In this document: positions 1 to 8,370 of the stretch, piece by piece | Layout of the letters: each line of letters opens with the position of its first letter | How positions within the stretch are numbered: the stretch's first letter is position 1 | Source of the DNA: JARRJY01 sp037388705 | GTDB lineage: Bacteria > Pseudomonadota > Gammaproteobacteria > UBA6429 > Thiohalophilaceae | Reading direction: 5' to 3' | DNA length: 28,642 nt | Assembly (NCBI GenBank): GCA_037388705.1 | Contig: JARRJY010000006.1 | Location: 1-28,642 of the forward strand | Translations under genes and position numbers: made by a program | The notes under the pieces: model-generated | Databases searched by the model: none | What the model saw: only the letters and a program-made list of their open reading frames with translations | Told to the model about the DNA's origin: nothing

Positions 1-748
1 TCAGGTATTCCATCACCTGGCCTGGTGACATGGCATTGCCATCAATTGCATCGATATCACCCTTGCTAAATGTTAATTCTATGTAGGTGGGTTTATCCGG
101 TGCCGCCTCGGGGGACACCGTCCAGCGCCACATATCTTCTTCCGGCTCGGCATAGGGATCTTCCAGGATGCCGCCTTCATAAGATATATGTAGCAAGTTG
201 GCATCCATGGAATACGGTGATTTCTTGCCCTGCTTGGCAAAATCTACCGGAATATTGTGCTCCTCGGCATAGGCCATCAGCTTCTCCCGGGAGTTCAGAT
301 CCCATTCACGCCATGGAGCAATGACTTTCACATCCGGCATCAGGGCGTAAGCACCCAGCTCAAACCTTACCTGGTCATTCCCCTTACCGGTTGCACCATG
401 TGAAATAGCATCCGCACCGGTTTCCCGGGCGATTTCCACCAGGCGCTTGGCTATAAGCGGCCTGGCAATGGAAGTCCCCAGTAAATATTCACCTTCATAG
501 ACAGTATTGGCGCGGAACATGGGAAAGACATAATCACGGGCATATTCCTCTTTCAAATCCTCGATATAGATTTCCTTGACACCCATATCCTGTGCCTTGG
601 CTCGGGCAGGTTCGACTTCTTCACCCTGGCCAATATCGGCAGTAAATGTCACAACTTCACAACCATAGGTGTCTTCAAGCCATTTAAGGATGATGGAGGT
701 ATCCAGACCACCTGAATATGCCAACACCACTTTTTTCACATCGCTCAT
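1..748 (-). CDS. argG: Argininosuccinate synthase, 3' part missing
   Basis: Condenses citrulline and aspartate with ATP to argininosuccinate, the penultimate step of arginine synthesis in the cytosol. The reading frame opens at an ATG at 748 (MSDVKKVVLAYSGGLDTS) and stays open for about 249 codons until it leaves the window, so the C-terminal third or so is outside. The N-terminal ATP-binding P-loop AYSGGLDTS is at residues 10-18, and the family blocks GTSIARPL, SHGATGKGNDQ and WREWDLNSRE follow in the expected order. A GGAG lies about 11 bases before the ATG. Related steps argD and argF sit at the far end of the window on the other strand, so the arginine genes are not one operon here. The identification is certain; only the missing end is unknown. 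Confidence 0.96.
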   Translation of the reverse strand, partial: MSDVKKVVLAYSGGLDTSIILKWLEDTYGCEVVTFTADIGQGEEVEPARAKAQDMGVKEIYIEDLKEEYARDYVFPMFRANTVYEGEYLLGTSIARPLIAKRLVEIARETGADAISHGATGKGNDQVRFELGAYALMPDVKVIAPWREWDLNSREKLMAYAEEHNIPVDFAKQGKKSPYSMDANLLHISYEGGILEDPYAEPEEDMWRWTVSPEAAPDKPTYIELTFSKGDIDAIDGNAMSPGQVMEYL

Positions 749-1109
749 ATTTCCGCTCCAGAATAAACAACAGCCCGTACCTGGGCAGGTACGAGCCGAT
801 AAAATTCAGTTGGGGATTATACCCGAGAACCGGGGTAAAATAACGCCACAAATAGCTACTAAATGACCATTTGTCCTGACAGATCTCCCGATATGGGGCT
901 GCAAACCAGTTTAGATCTACTGATTTGTTAATCAATACTCGATACCGTTTATCAAGTTTAGTTGACTAAAAACAACAACAAATCAATGGTTATGTTATTG
1001 AAATTTAATAATGATTTAGGCTTCAGCCGGCGCAGTACCTGCCGATATACATACCAAATAAATGTGGTTATGATTCTCAACCTTAATTCCAGGCAAGTCA
1101 GGATAATAA
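749..1109. other. Intergenic region between divergent argG and binding-protein gene
   Basis: These 361 bases carry no credible gene; both short frames across the argG start have no family resemblance and no ribosome site. The left part holds the argG promoter and leader. The right part is AT-rich and should hold the promoter of the rightward sensor pair: a TTGACT near 960 could be a -35, but no good -10 follows at normal spacing. A short inverted repeat TGATT/AATCA lies near 921-934. No other structure stands out. Confidence 0.5.
776..821 (-). promoter_or_regulatory. Likely argG promoter and leader hairpin
   Basis: Reading the minus strand, a perfect TATAAT lies at 821-816 and a weak -35 (GTTATT, 844-839) sits 17 bases upstream, which would start transcription near 809. 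The resulting leader of about 60 bases holds a perfect inverted repeat with 8-base arms CGTACCTG and CAGGTACG (776-793) around a 2-base centre, ending 27 bases before the argG ATG. It could be an operator or an RNA hairpin. No T-run follows it, so it is not a normal terminator. The -10 is convincing; the rest is inference. Confidence 0.4.
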
Positions 1110-2129
1110 ATGCTTAACGCTAAAGGGTTATTTTTAAGGCAAGCCAGCGCCCTGGTGTTGCTTGTTGTGGCAGTGAGTACGCAGGCTTTTGCTGAATCAG
1201 TAAGAGGACAGGTTTTTACTTCACCTGAAGAAACATCGGAAATGCCTGAAAAATGGCGTCAGCAGCCTGTAACTTATGAAAAAGCCGTCAAGCAGGCTGA
1301 TCTGGTGGTATCATTTGGCCAGCAAACCTATCCCGCTTTAAAAAATGTGGTTGCTGAATTTGCCAGGAACCACAATATAAATATCCTGGTACAAAGCGGT
1401 ACCTGTGGAATTTCTGCAGGGAAGCTGCTTCGCAAAACTGTTGATTCCGGAGTTTTTTGTTGCCCACCGGGAAAAACAGATCGGCTGCCCAACCTCGAAT
1501 TTCATACCATTGCAATTTCACCACTCGCGATTATTGTGCACAAGGATAATCCCCTGGATAACATTAGCATCGAACAGGCGCGGCAAATTTTCCAGGGCAA
1601 GGTCCATCACTGGTCAAAATTAACTGACGGATTTAACAAGCATATTATTTCCTTCGGACGCCTGCATTGTAAAAAACGGCCAGGTCACTGGACCCTGTTA
1701 TTAAGGAACCAGAGTATGTTTGGGCCAAAGCTGAAAGAAGTTGGGGTTATTCCGGATTTAATTGCCAAAGTGGATATGTTGCCAAATGCTATCTCCATAG
1801 AAACACCCTATATGGTAAACAGATTCAGTAAGCTCAAAAACATTAAAATGCTATCCATCAACCACCATCCTGTCACAGACACTGATTACGTGGCCTCAGG
1901 GCAATATCCTTTATACCGAACCTACAGTATTACAACCTGGAGTAATTTTCCTCTGAAAAGAAAACTGTTACTTGAAATGATCGAATATTTAAGGGAACAC
2001 ATTGAGAATAATTATGCCCTGTATAATTTTGTTCCTGTTTCAAAATTGAAAAAAGCCGGATGGAAATTCAGAAATAACGAGTTAGTAAGTGAACCGAATG
2101 GTAACAAACTCCATCAACCTGCCATGTAA
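1110..2129 (+). CDS. Secreted PstS/phosphate-type substrate-binding protein, likely sensor partner of the adjacent GGDEF-EAL protein
   Basis: A Sec signal peptide with cleavage expected after AFA (residues 26-28) marks a periplasmic protein. Its body has the features of PstS-like type 2 periplasmic binding proteins, notably HTIAISPLAIIVHKDNPLD (132-150) followed by an IFQGKVHHW block (160-168), which corresponds to the IF.G....W signature of PstS and related anion binders. It carries four cysteines in conserved-looking settings: SGTCG (C99), FCCPPGKTDRLP (C117, C118) and RLHCKKRPGHW (C187). No permease or ATPase gene adjoins it. Instead a membrane c-di-GMP enzyme starts 8 bases after its stop, so it probably feeds a signal to that protein rather than a transporter. 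An AGGA 7 bases before the ATG supports the start. The ligand cannot be told from sequence. Confidence 0.75.
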   Translation: MLNAKGLFLRQASALVLLVVAVSTQAFAESVRGQVFTSPEETSEMPEKWRQQPVTYEKAVKQADLVVSFGQQTYPALKNVVAEFARNHNINILVQSGTCGISAGKLLRKTVDSGVFCCPPGKTDRLPNLEFHTIAISPLAIIVHKDNPLDNISIEQARQIFQGKVHHWSKLTDGFNKHIISFGRLHCKKRPGHWTLLLRNQSMFGPKLKEVGVIPDLIAKVDMLPNAISIETPYMVNRFSKLKNIKMLSINHHPVTDTDYVASGQYPLYRTYSITTWSNFPLKRKLLLEMIEYLREHIENNYALYNFVPVSKLKKAGWKFRNNELVSEPNGNKLHQPAM

Positions 2130-2137
2130 ATTCATTC

Positions 2138-4504
2138 ATGTTCAACAACATCAGTCTTACACTTAAAATTTTCATCATTACCATACTCCTGGTAACAGGA
2201 GTATGGTTTGCTGCGGACAAATACCAGACCAACACCCTCAAGAAAATTTTTTATACAAAGCTCACTGAACGGTTTGCCCTGCAAGCAAAGGAACACCGTA
2301 CCAGCTTTGATCATTATGTACGAAGCTACAACCAGGCTGCCAGGCTATACGCAAGTTCAAGAAGACTGCTTAAGAATGTAACCCAACCTGGATGGCAATC
2401 TTCCAGTTCCCCAATAGTACATCGCACTAAGCCAGGCTGGGTATATGAATACTCTGTAATGCGCAGATTCGTTACCCCACGTTATTTCCTGCTCTACGAT
2501 GCACAAATGAACATCAAAGAAGCCTGGAATATTTACGGGGAAGATATCCCCAATGAATTACTTAACCTGACGAACCTTCATCTGCGACTGGCGCAAAACC
2601 AGAGTCATTTAACATTGCTTAATGATAAGCCCTACCTGATTACTTTTGAGGCAATTAAAGATCGTGAAGATAACAAGACCATCGCATACCTGATGTTGTC
2701 ATCACCTATAGACAGTGAATTTATGTACGATTCCCAGGAACTGACTCTTAATAATATCGTTGCCCTGCTCAAGGCCGATAAAGAAACAGTTATGGTTAGC
2801 AGTAATGCTGAACAAATACCTGCCGGTATCAAGCTAAGTGAACTGAAAAATTTATACGAAGTAATCGGTGAAGGTTTTTTTGACTATGGTTCTTCAGAAC
2901 TGGTTATCAATTTTGTTTCGTTTATCCCGACTGAAGAAGTCCAGCATTTAACCAGTGCAACTCTCACGGAAGAAAGAAAACTACGCCTCATTGCCGGTGT
3001 CATTTATACCGTGCTCTTTATGAGTATCATTCTTCTGGTCACGCGCCGCCTGAAAAAGCTCACGCAACGGATTGTTGATTTTTCAGATAATATGTCGATT
3101 CAGTTACCCACAATAAAACCACGCGATCAACTTATTATACTTGAAGACAGATTTAAAAGACTTGCCAACGCCATCCGCTTCGAGACAGCTGCACTCGAAC
3201 ATCAGGCCTCGCATGATCCGTTGACCGACCTACCGAACCGTAAAAAACTTAACGAGTTACTTCAGAATGAACTCCTTAAAAATGTCAGGACTAATGAAAA
3301 GCTGGTACTCATCATTGGTGACCTGAATCATTTCAAGGAAATCAATGACACTCTTGGACATCACATTGGCGACCTTGTTCTGCAACAGGCTGCCGAACGT
3401 CTCTACAATAATGTCAGAAAATCAGATACCGTGGCACGACTCGGTGGTGATGAGTTCAGTATATTATTACCAAATATCGAAATAGATGAAGCCATTCGTA
3501 TCGTCAAAGACATCAACAAGGAATTCAAACACCCTTTCATTGCCGAAAATAACAAACTCAATGTCGGGATAAGCCTGGGCCTTGTCGAAGCCCCCACTCA
3601 TGGCGATGATGTCAACATCCTGGTACAACGTGCTGACGTTGCTATGTATAACGCCAAGAAGCACAACCTGAGTTATACCGTATATGACCCGAAAAATGAT
3701 GATAATCATATAAGCCGGTTACAGTTAATGGCTGAACTCCGTGATGCCATTGAAAAAGAAAAACTCAACCTTTATTTTCAGCCTAAATACGAAACCCTGT
3801 CCGGGGCATTGATAGGTGCGGAGGCATTGATCAGATGGCACCACCCCGTCAGGGGACTGATTGAGCCTGATGAATTTATTCCTATGGCTGAACAATCAGG
3901 CCTGATAAAATCTCTCACTCGCTGGATAATAAAAGTAAGTACCTTACATTGTGCGCAATGGCATCAGCTGGGTTTCCAGATAAATGTCTCTATTAATGTA
4001 TCTACACAATGCATACACGATCCGAAACTGATTGCCTATTTGTACGATAGTTTCAAAAGGAATTCGTTGCCACCTGAGTATTTCACGCTTGAAATTACCG
4101 AGAGTGACATTATGACTCATCCAATTCGGGCCAAAAGTATCCTTAATAAAATCAAATCCATGGGCGCCAATATTTCCATTGACGATTTTGGTACAGGCTA
4201 CTCATCCCTGGCTTATTTAAAACAACTCCCTGTCGATGAAATCAAAATTGATCGTTCATTTGTACTTGAAATGGCAAATGATGAAAATGACAAAACCATT
4301 GTACAGGCTGTTATAGATCTTGCCAGGAATCTTGGCCACAAGGTTATTGCTGAAGGTGTCGAAACCAAGGAAGCCATGGATATACTGACCGAACTCAGGT
4401 GTGATTATGTTCAGGGATTTTATACCAGTCCGCCCCTTGCCCCGGATGAATTCTCGGAATTACTCTCTGTGATTCAGGGGATCAAACAGCACTCATCTCT
4501 ATAG
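2138..4504 (+). CDS. Membrane-bound GGDEF-EAL protein (diguanylate cyclase / c-di-GMP phosphodiesterase)
   Basis: A 788-residue inner-membrane protein. A first membrane segment (about 8-26) and a second (about 283-301) bracket a periplasmic sensor region of about 255 residues. A HAMP-like linker follows (about 302-350), then GGDEF (about 355-518) and EAL (about 527-780) domains. The GGDEF motif is intact (RLGGDEF, 434-440) and is preceded by an inhibitory-site motif RKSD (427-430). The EAL domain also looks active: EAL at 562-564, EITES (652-656), DDFGTGYSS (682-690), K703 and EGVET (739-743). Both activities are therefore possible. It starts 8 bases after the binding-protein gene with no clear ribosome site, suggesting translational coupling. 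The arrangement resembles the Vibrio NspS-MbaA pair, but the binding protein belongs to another class. Confidence 0.93.
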   Translation: MFNNISLTLKIFIITILLVTGVWFAADKYQTNTLKKIFYTKLTERFALQAKEHRTSFDHYVRSYNQAARLYASSRRLLKNVTQPGWQSSSSPIVHRTKPGWVYEYSVMRRFVTPRYFLLYDAQMNIKEAWNIYGEDIPNELLNLTNLHLRLAQNQSHLTLLNDKPYLITFEAIKDREDNKTIAYLMLSSPIDSEFMYDSQELTLNNIVALLKADKETVMVSSNAEQIPAGIKLSELKNLYEVIGEGFFDYGSSELVINFVSFIPTEEVQHLTSATLTEERKLRLIAGVIYTVLFMSIILLVTRRLKKLTQRIVDFSDNMSIQLPTIKPRDQLIILEDRFKRLANAIRFETAALEHQASHDPLTDLPNRKKLNELLQNELLKNVRTNEKLVLIIGDLNHFKEINDTLGHHIGDLVLQQAAERLYNNVRKSDTVARLGGDEFSILLPNIEIDEAIRIVKDINKEFKHPFIAENNKLNVGISLGLVEAPTHGDDVNILVQRADVAMYNAKKHNLSYTVYDPKNDDNHISRLQLMAELRDAIEKEKLNLYFQPKYETLSGALIGAEALIRWHHPVRGLIEPDEFIPMAEQSGLIKSLTRWIIKVSTLHCAQWHQLGFQINVSINVSTQCIHDPKLIAYLYDSFKRNSLPPEYFTLEITESDIMTHPIRAKSILNKIKSMGANISIDDFGTGYSSLAYLKQLPVDEIKIDRSFVLEMANDENDKTIVQAVIDLARNLGHKVIAEGVETKEAMDILTELRCDYVQGFYTSPPLAPDEFSELLSVIQGIKQHSSL

Positions 4505-4656
4505 ATAGAGGATAAAAGAGTGTGCTAACCTTGGCCGACTCATTACTTTATTCTTGTATATATTCTAACCAGGCTATTTTGTGCGGTAGTTCCGTTTTAT
4601 CAAACTGAATTTAGGCTACCTTTACTGAAATATGATTTTTATAATCAGGAGTTACT

Positions 4657-5223
4657 ATGACTACTAAAAAAATAATTGGACTTAGTGCCTTACTGGCATC
4701 TTTTTCCATGGGTGCTCATGCAGCAAACTTTAATTACAACTATGGCCAAGTCGGTTTTGAAACCGGGGATTATGAAGGCCTGGTGCTGACAGGTTCCTTT
4801 GACATTAATAAGGACATGTTTGTTCTTGCCCGTTTTGCTGATGTAACTGATGACTCATCTGGTGTTGATGTTGATTATAGCGAATACAGCATCGGTGCAG
4901 GCTACCATATGCCGGTTAATGCACAAACTGATGGTGTGTTCACGCTATCTTTTCACAGTGGAGACGCTGAAGTCGACATACCATTTTTCGGCACAGTAAG
5001 CGATGATGACACAGGGATATTATTGTCCGCTGGAGTTAGGCACCAATTAAACCCGCAACTAGAACTGGCGGGTAACGTGTTCCATACGACTATTTTTGAT
5101 GGCGACACAGGCGTCTACGGTGAAGTTCGCTACAACATTAATAGCAAAATGTCAGCTGGACTAAACTATACAAGTAGTGATGCTATAGACGGTCTCGGCA
5201 TCAACTTCAGAATGGGTTTCTAA
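4657..5223 (+). CDS. Small outer-membrane beta-barrel protein
   Basis: The 188-residue product begins with a signal peptide cleaved after GAHA (residues 19-22). The mature part of about 166 residues is made of alternating amphipathic strands with Asp/Gly-rich turns (YGQVGFETGDYEGLVLTGSF, FVLARFADV, YSEYSIGAGYHM) and ends in phenylalanine (NFRMGF), the usual C-terminal signature for BAM-dependent insertion. The size fits an 8-stranded barrel of the porin-like/OmpW-OmpX size class. An AGGAG 5 bases before the ATG makes the start firm. It lies 152 bases after the GGDEF-EAL gene, so it may be separately transcribed. No specific function can be assigned. Confidence 0.8.
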   Translation: MTTKKIIGLSALLASFSMGAHAANFNYNYGQVGFETGDYEGLVLTGSFDINKDMFVLARFADVTDDSSGVDVDYSEYSIGAGYHMPVNAQTDGVFTLSFHSGDAEVDIPFFGTVSDDDTGILLSAGVRHQLNPQLELAGNVFHTTIFDGDTGVYGEVRYNINSKMSAGLNYTSSDAIDGLGINFRMGF

Positions 5224-5241
5224 TACCATTCACTAAACAAT

Positions 5242-5270
5242 AAAAAAGGGAGCTAATGCTCCCTTTTTTT
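5242..5270. terminator. Bidirectional intrinsic terminator
   Basis: An A6 run leads into GGGAGC, loop TAAT, GCTCCC and a T7 run. The A-run on one side and the T-run on the other make it work in both directions. It lies between the convergent stops of the outer-membrane protein gene (5223) and the E2-E3 gene (5290). Confidence 0.92.
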
Positions 5271-5287
5271 ATTGCCATGTAAAACGC

Positions 5288-8200
5288 TTATTTTTTCTTA
5301 CGGCGCTCGGCACGTTTTAACCGTGATGACAGGCGACGAGCCAACTCACCGAACAGCTCGGTTTGCGTTGGATGTGGATGAATGGCTTCCCCTACCTGCT
5401 CTAACGTCATGTTACCACTGACCATCATTACCGCTTCACCAATCAGGGTATCAGCATGATCGGCCAGGAAGTGAACACCAATAACACGGTGAGAACTCTT
5501 CTCGGCAACGATCTTGATCAAACCCTGGGTCTCACCGGTAATCATTGCCTTGGCGTCAACGCTCATCGGTACTTTAACTTCTGCCGCATCAATGCCCTGC
5601 TCTTTAGCCTGTTCAACAGATAAACCAACGAAAGCCGCTTCAGGACGGGTGAAGATAACACCAGAATCCTTGTTCTGATCATAAGCCATGTACTCACCAC
5701 AAATGGTGGTAGCCGCAACGCGACCCTGTTGACCGGCAGTATGTGCGAGCATCAGGCCTCCATTGACATCACCCACTGCAAAGATGTGGGGAACGTTGGT
5801 ACGGCAGTGTTTATCAACAGTAATGACACTGTTTTCACTGGCAACACCCGCCATATCCAGGTTGAGTGGTTCCAGCACTGGTCGTTTACCGGTTGCCATG
5901 ATCACATAATCACAGCTAAAAGTTTTCTTCTTGCCTTCATCACCTTCGTAGACAATCTTCATGTTACCGGCTTCACCTTTGATCTCCACAATCTTGGCTG
6001 AAGTGGCAATGGTCAGGCGAGGATCATCATTCAGGATAGCTGTCAGGTTCTTTGCTACCTCTGGTTCAACTTCGGCCAGGATACGATCCTTGCCTTCAAA
6101 CAGTTGTACCTTGGCACCAAAGTCCTGGAAAATCTGTGCCATCTCGACACCGATCGCACCACCACCGATCACACCCAGGCGTTTGGGCTGTTCTTTTAAA
6201 CCCCAGACCGTATCAGAAGTCAGTACACCACCGTCTTCAACACCTTCCAGTGCACCGGGGATGGGTGGTACAAATGGGGGTGCTCCCGTTGCAATAATTG
6301 CAGCACCGAAAGTAAAGTTCTTACCTTTTTTACCGTTACCTTGCCTTGCACGGGTATGGGGATCTTTCTGGTTACCACCCTGGTCAACAAACACGGTGTG
6401 ATCATCAACAAAACTGGCAAAACCCTGGATGACATCAATCTTCACACCCTTATCGGTATTCAGTGCCATCTTGCCGCGCTCTTCAAGTACGCCACGACGA
6501 TGTTCTTCCAGTTTCTTCCAGTTGATTGTTGGCCTGGCATCAGACTTGATACCCATCATCTTGTCATGCGCGCGATCGCGTATACGATCCGCTGCGGCAC
6601 GCCAGGCTTTTGATGGAATACATCCACGCCATAAACATTCACCACCCGGGAACGGAGCATCATTGATCATCGCGACTTTCATACCGTGTTCAACCAGGTC
6701 ACGGGCAGCATCTTCACCACCAGGACCACCACCAATCACGACGACATCGTAATCCCACTCACCTTTTGGCATGACAAATCCGGGACCCTGCTGTTGTTGT
6801 GTACCTGTTGCTGCTACTGCCGCTGAATCAAGCCAGCCTGGCTCTTCAACCAGTTGTTTGAAAGTATTCATGAACTTGGCTGCATCTGCACCATTTACGA
6901 TACGGTGATCCGCGGTAATGGTGACTGGCATACCTTGAGGACCAAGCGTAGCAATCGCAAAGATTGCGGATGTACCTGGTGATGGAATCGCATCAAACTG
7001 TGCCACACCCATCATACCCATGTTGGAAATTGTAAAGGTAGGATTAGAATATTCTTCCGGTTTCAAACGACGTGCACGGGCTCGTTCAACCATATCTACC
7101 CAGCTGCCACTTAGTGTAGTCAGATCATTATTCACCACGTCACGTAGTACCGGGACCACCAGCCCCATACCTTCAGTTTCTACCGCGATACCGATATCCA
7201 CCTGGTCACGTTCAACGATACGATCTTCATGCTGGTATACGGCGTTGATACTTGGATGTTTTTCAATCGCCAACGCAGCTGCCTTTGCTAATGTAACCGT
7301 TAACGAGAAGCCCTTGGCTTTAGAGGCAGCTTTTAGTGCGCTCGGATCGATATTCACGGTAACACGGAACAATGGCATCGACAGTGAGTATTCCATGTTA
7401 TGGGATACGGCTTTTTCCATTGCCGACATTGGACGGCCTTCACCCGGTACCTGGAAGATACGCTGGGTAGATGTCTTCTGTATGTTACTGTTCAGTACAT
7501 CAGCTGCAACAACAGCACCACCTGGTCCGGTACCAGGAACACTATTCAGATCGATACCGTGCGCACCGGCTAACTGGCGTGCATATGGTGTAGCATTCTT
7601 GTTAGAGGGTCGAGGTGCTGGTGTTGCACCATGAGGCATGGCAGCGGCACGTGTTTTAGGTTGCGCGGTACCTGCCGGAATAGGTTTGGGCTTTTCAGTT
7701 TTGGTTGGCGCTATTGCTGCAACAGCGGTTTTCTTGCTATCCATAACCGCGCTGCTATCAGACACCAGGTAAGCAATGGCATCACCTACCGGAACAACAC
7801 TATCAATTTCAGCCATAGGACCTGACAGGTAACCCTCACGGAACACTTCTACATCCATGATGGCTTTATCGGTTTCAACCTGCGCAACAACATCTCCACG
7901 CTCAACCTTGTCACCGATTTCTTTTTCCCAGCTAACCATCACACCTTCAGTCATGGTGTCTGATAGTTGCGGCATTTTGATCATGTAGGCATCAGCCGGT
8001 GTTTCATCTGCAGGCTGTTCGGCAACCGTGGCTTCTTCAACTGGCTCTTCACTGGCAGTTGTCATTGCAGACGGTGCTGCACCTTCCGCCTGTACCTCGT
8101 CGCTACTTGCTACCAGGTAGCCCATTGCTTCGCCAACAGGAATAGTTGAGTCAATTTCGGCAACCGGGCCGGAAAGATAGCCTTCACGGAATACTTCTAC

Positions 8201-8347
8201 ATCCATGATGGCTTTATCGGTTTCTACCGTTGCTACGATATCGCCGCGCTCAACTTTATCACCAACATTTTTTTCCCAGGTGACAACAACACCTTCTGTC
8301 ATGGTGTCTGACAACTGGGGCATTTTAATTACGTAAGGATCTGCCAT
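5288..8347 (-). CDS. Pyruvate dehydrogenase E2-E3 fusion: dihydrolipoamide acetyltransferase joined to dihydrolipoamide dehydrogenase
   Basis: Two enzymes normally made from separate genes are joined in one frame of 1019 residues. Domains from the ATG at 8347: lipoyl 1 (about 5-79, lipoyl Lys45 in ETDKAIMDVEV), lipoyl 2 (about 121-195, Lys161), an Ala/Pro/Lys linker, the peripheral-subunit-binding domain (about 251-284), the E2 catalytic domain (about 300-508, active-site DHRIVNG with His481), a short Gln/Gly linker (about 515-527), then a full E3. The E3 has FAD motif GGGPGGEDAA (539-548), redox-active CLWRGC (Cys571, Cys576), NAD motif GGGAIGVE (728-735), FAD motif FAVGDVNGG (856-864) and the catalytic HPTQTE (His992, Glu997). 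Oddities are Asn for Asp in HRxxDG and an insertion of about 20 residues near 656-677. The frame can be extended to a TTG at 8371, but the ATG has an AAGAAG in front and starts like the family. Last gene of the pdhA-pdhB operon. Confidence 0.93.
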   Translation of the reverse strand: MADPYVIKMPQLSDTMTEGVVVTWEKNVGDKVERGDIVATVETDKAIMDVEVFREGYLSGPVAEIDSTIPVGEAMGYLVASSDEVQAEGAAPSAMTTASEEPVEEATVAEQPADETPADAYMIKMPQLSDTMTEGVMVSWEKEIGDKVERGDVVAQVETDKAIMDVEVFREGYLSGPMAEIDSVVPVGDAIAYLVSDSSAVMDSKKTAVAAIAPTKTEKPKPIPAGTAQPKTRAAAMPHGATPAPRPSNKNATPYARQLAGAHGIDLNSVPGTGPGGAVVAADVLNSNIQKTSTQRIFQVPGEGRPMSAMEKAVSHNMEYSLSMPLFRVTVNIDPSALKAASKAKGFSLTVTLAKAAALAIEKHPSINAVYQHEDRIVERDQVDIGIAVETEGMGLVVPVLRDVVNNDLTTLSGSWVDMVERARARRLKPEEYSNPTFTISNMGMMGVAQFDAIPSPGTSAIFAIATLGPQGMPVTITADHRIVNGADAAKFMNTFKQLVEEPGWLDSAAVAATGTQQQQGPGFVMPKGEWDYDVVVIGGGPGGEDAARDLVEHGMKVAMINDAPFPGGECLWRGCIPSKAWRAAADRIRDRAHDKMMGIKSDARPTINWKKLEEHRRGVLEERGKMALNTDKGVKIDVIQGFASFVDDHTVFVDQGGNQKDPHTRARQGNGKKGKNFTFGAAIIATGAPPFVPPIPGALEGVEDGGVLTSDTVWGLKEQPKRLGVIGGGAIGVEMAQIFQDFGAKVQLFEGKDRILAEVEPEVAKNLTAILNDDPRLTIATSAKIVEIKGEAGNMKIVYEGDEGKKKTFSCDYVIMATGKRPVLEPLNLDMAGVASENSVITVDKHCRTNVPHIFAVGDVNGGLMLAHTAGQQGRVAATTICGEYMAYDQNKDSGVIFTRPEAAFVGLSVEQAKEQGIDAAEVKVPMSVDAKAMITGETQGLIKIVAEKSSHRVIGVHFLADHADTLIGEAVMMVSGNMTLEQVGEAIHPHPTQTELFGELARRLSSRLKRAERRKKK
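7763..7987 (-). repeat. Lipoyl-domain repeat, copy 2
   Basis: Codes for the second lipoyl domain and matches copy 1 (8111-8335) at a constant offset of 348 bases. Some stretches are identical at the DNA level, for example the 32 bases covering the lipoyl-lysine region that begin at 7845 and at 8193. The high identity suggests a fairly recent or homogenised tandem duplication. Confidence 0.85.
8111..8335 (-). repeat. Lipoyl-domain repeat, copy 1
   Basis: First (N-terminal) lipoyl domain of the fusion protein, the partner of the copy at 7763-7987. Both copies keep the lipoylation motif ETDKAIMDVEVFREGYLSGP unchanged. Confidence 0.85.
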
Positions 8348-8370
8348 AGTTCTTCTTAGATAGTGAGACA

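Noticed and set aside
804..810. ARG box half-site (TGAAT on the minus strand) near the argG start
   Set aside because: Only one half matches; the second half of the palindrome is absent.
921..934. FNR-like box TGATT-TGTT-AATCA upstream of the binding-protein gene
   Set aside because: It is palindromic, but the GAT and ATC cores are 6 bases apart instead of 4, so it does not fit FNR.
4640..4645. TATAAT just before the outer-membrane protein gene
   Set aside because: It is only 11 bases from the ATG and touches the ribosome site, so it cannot be a useful -10 for this start.
6052..6613. Several open frames on the plus strand inside the E2-E3 gene
   Set aside because: They lack ribosome sites and family features and lie opposite strongly conserved enzyme domains; they are antisense shadows.
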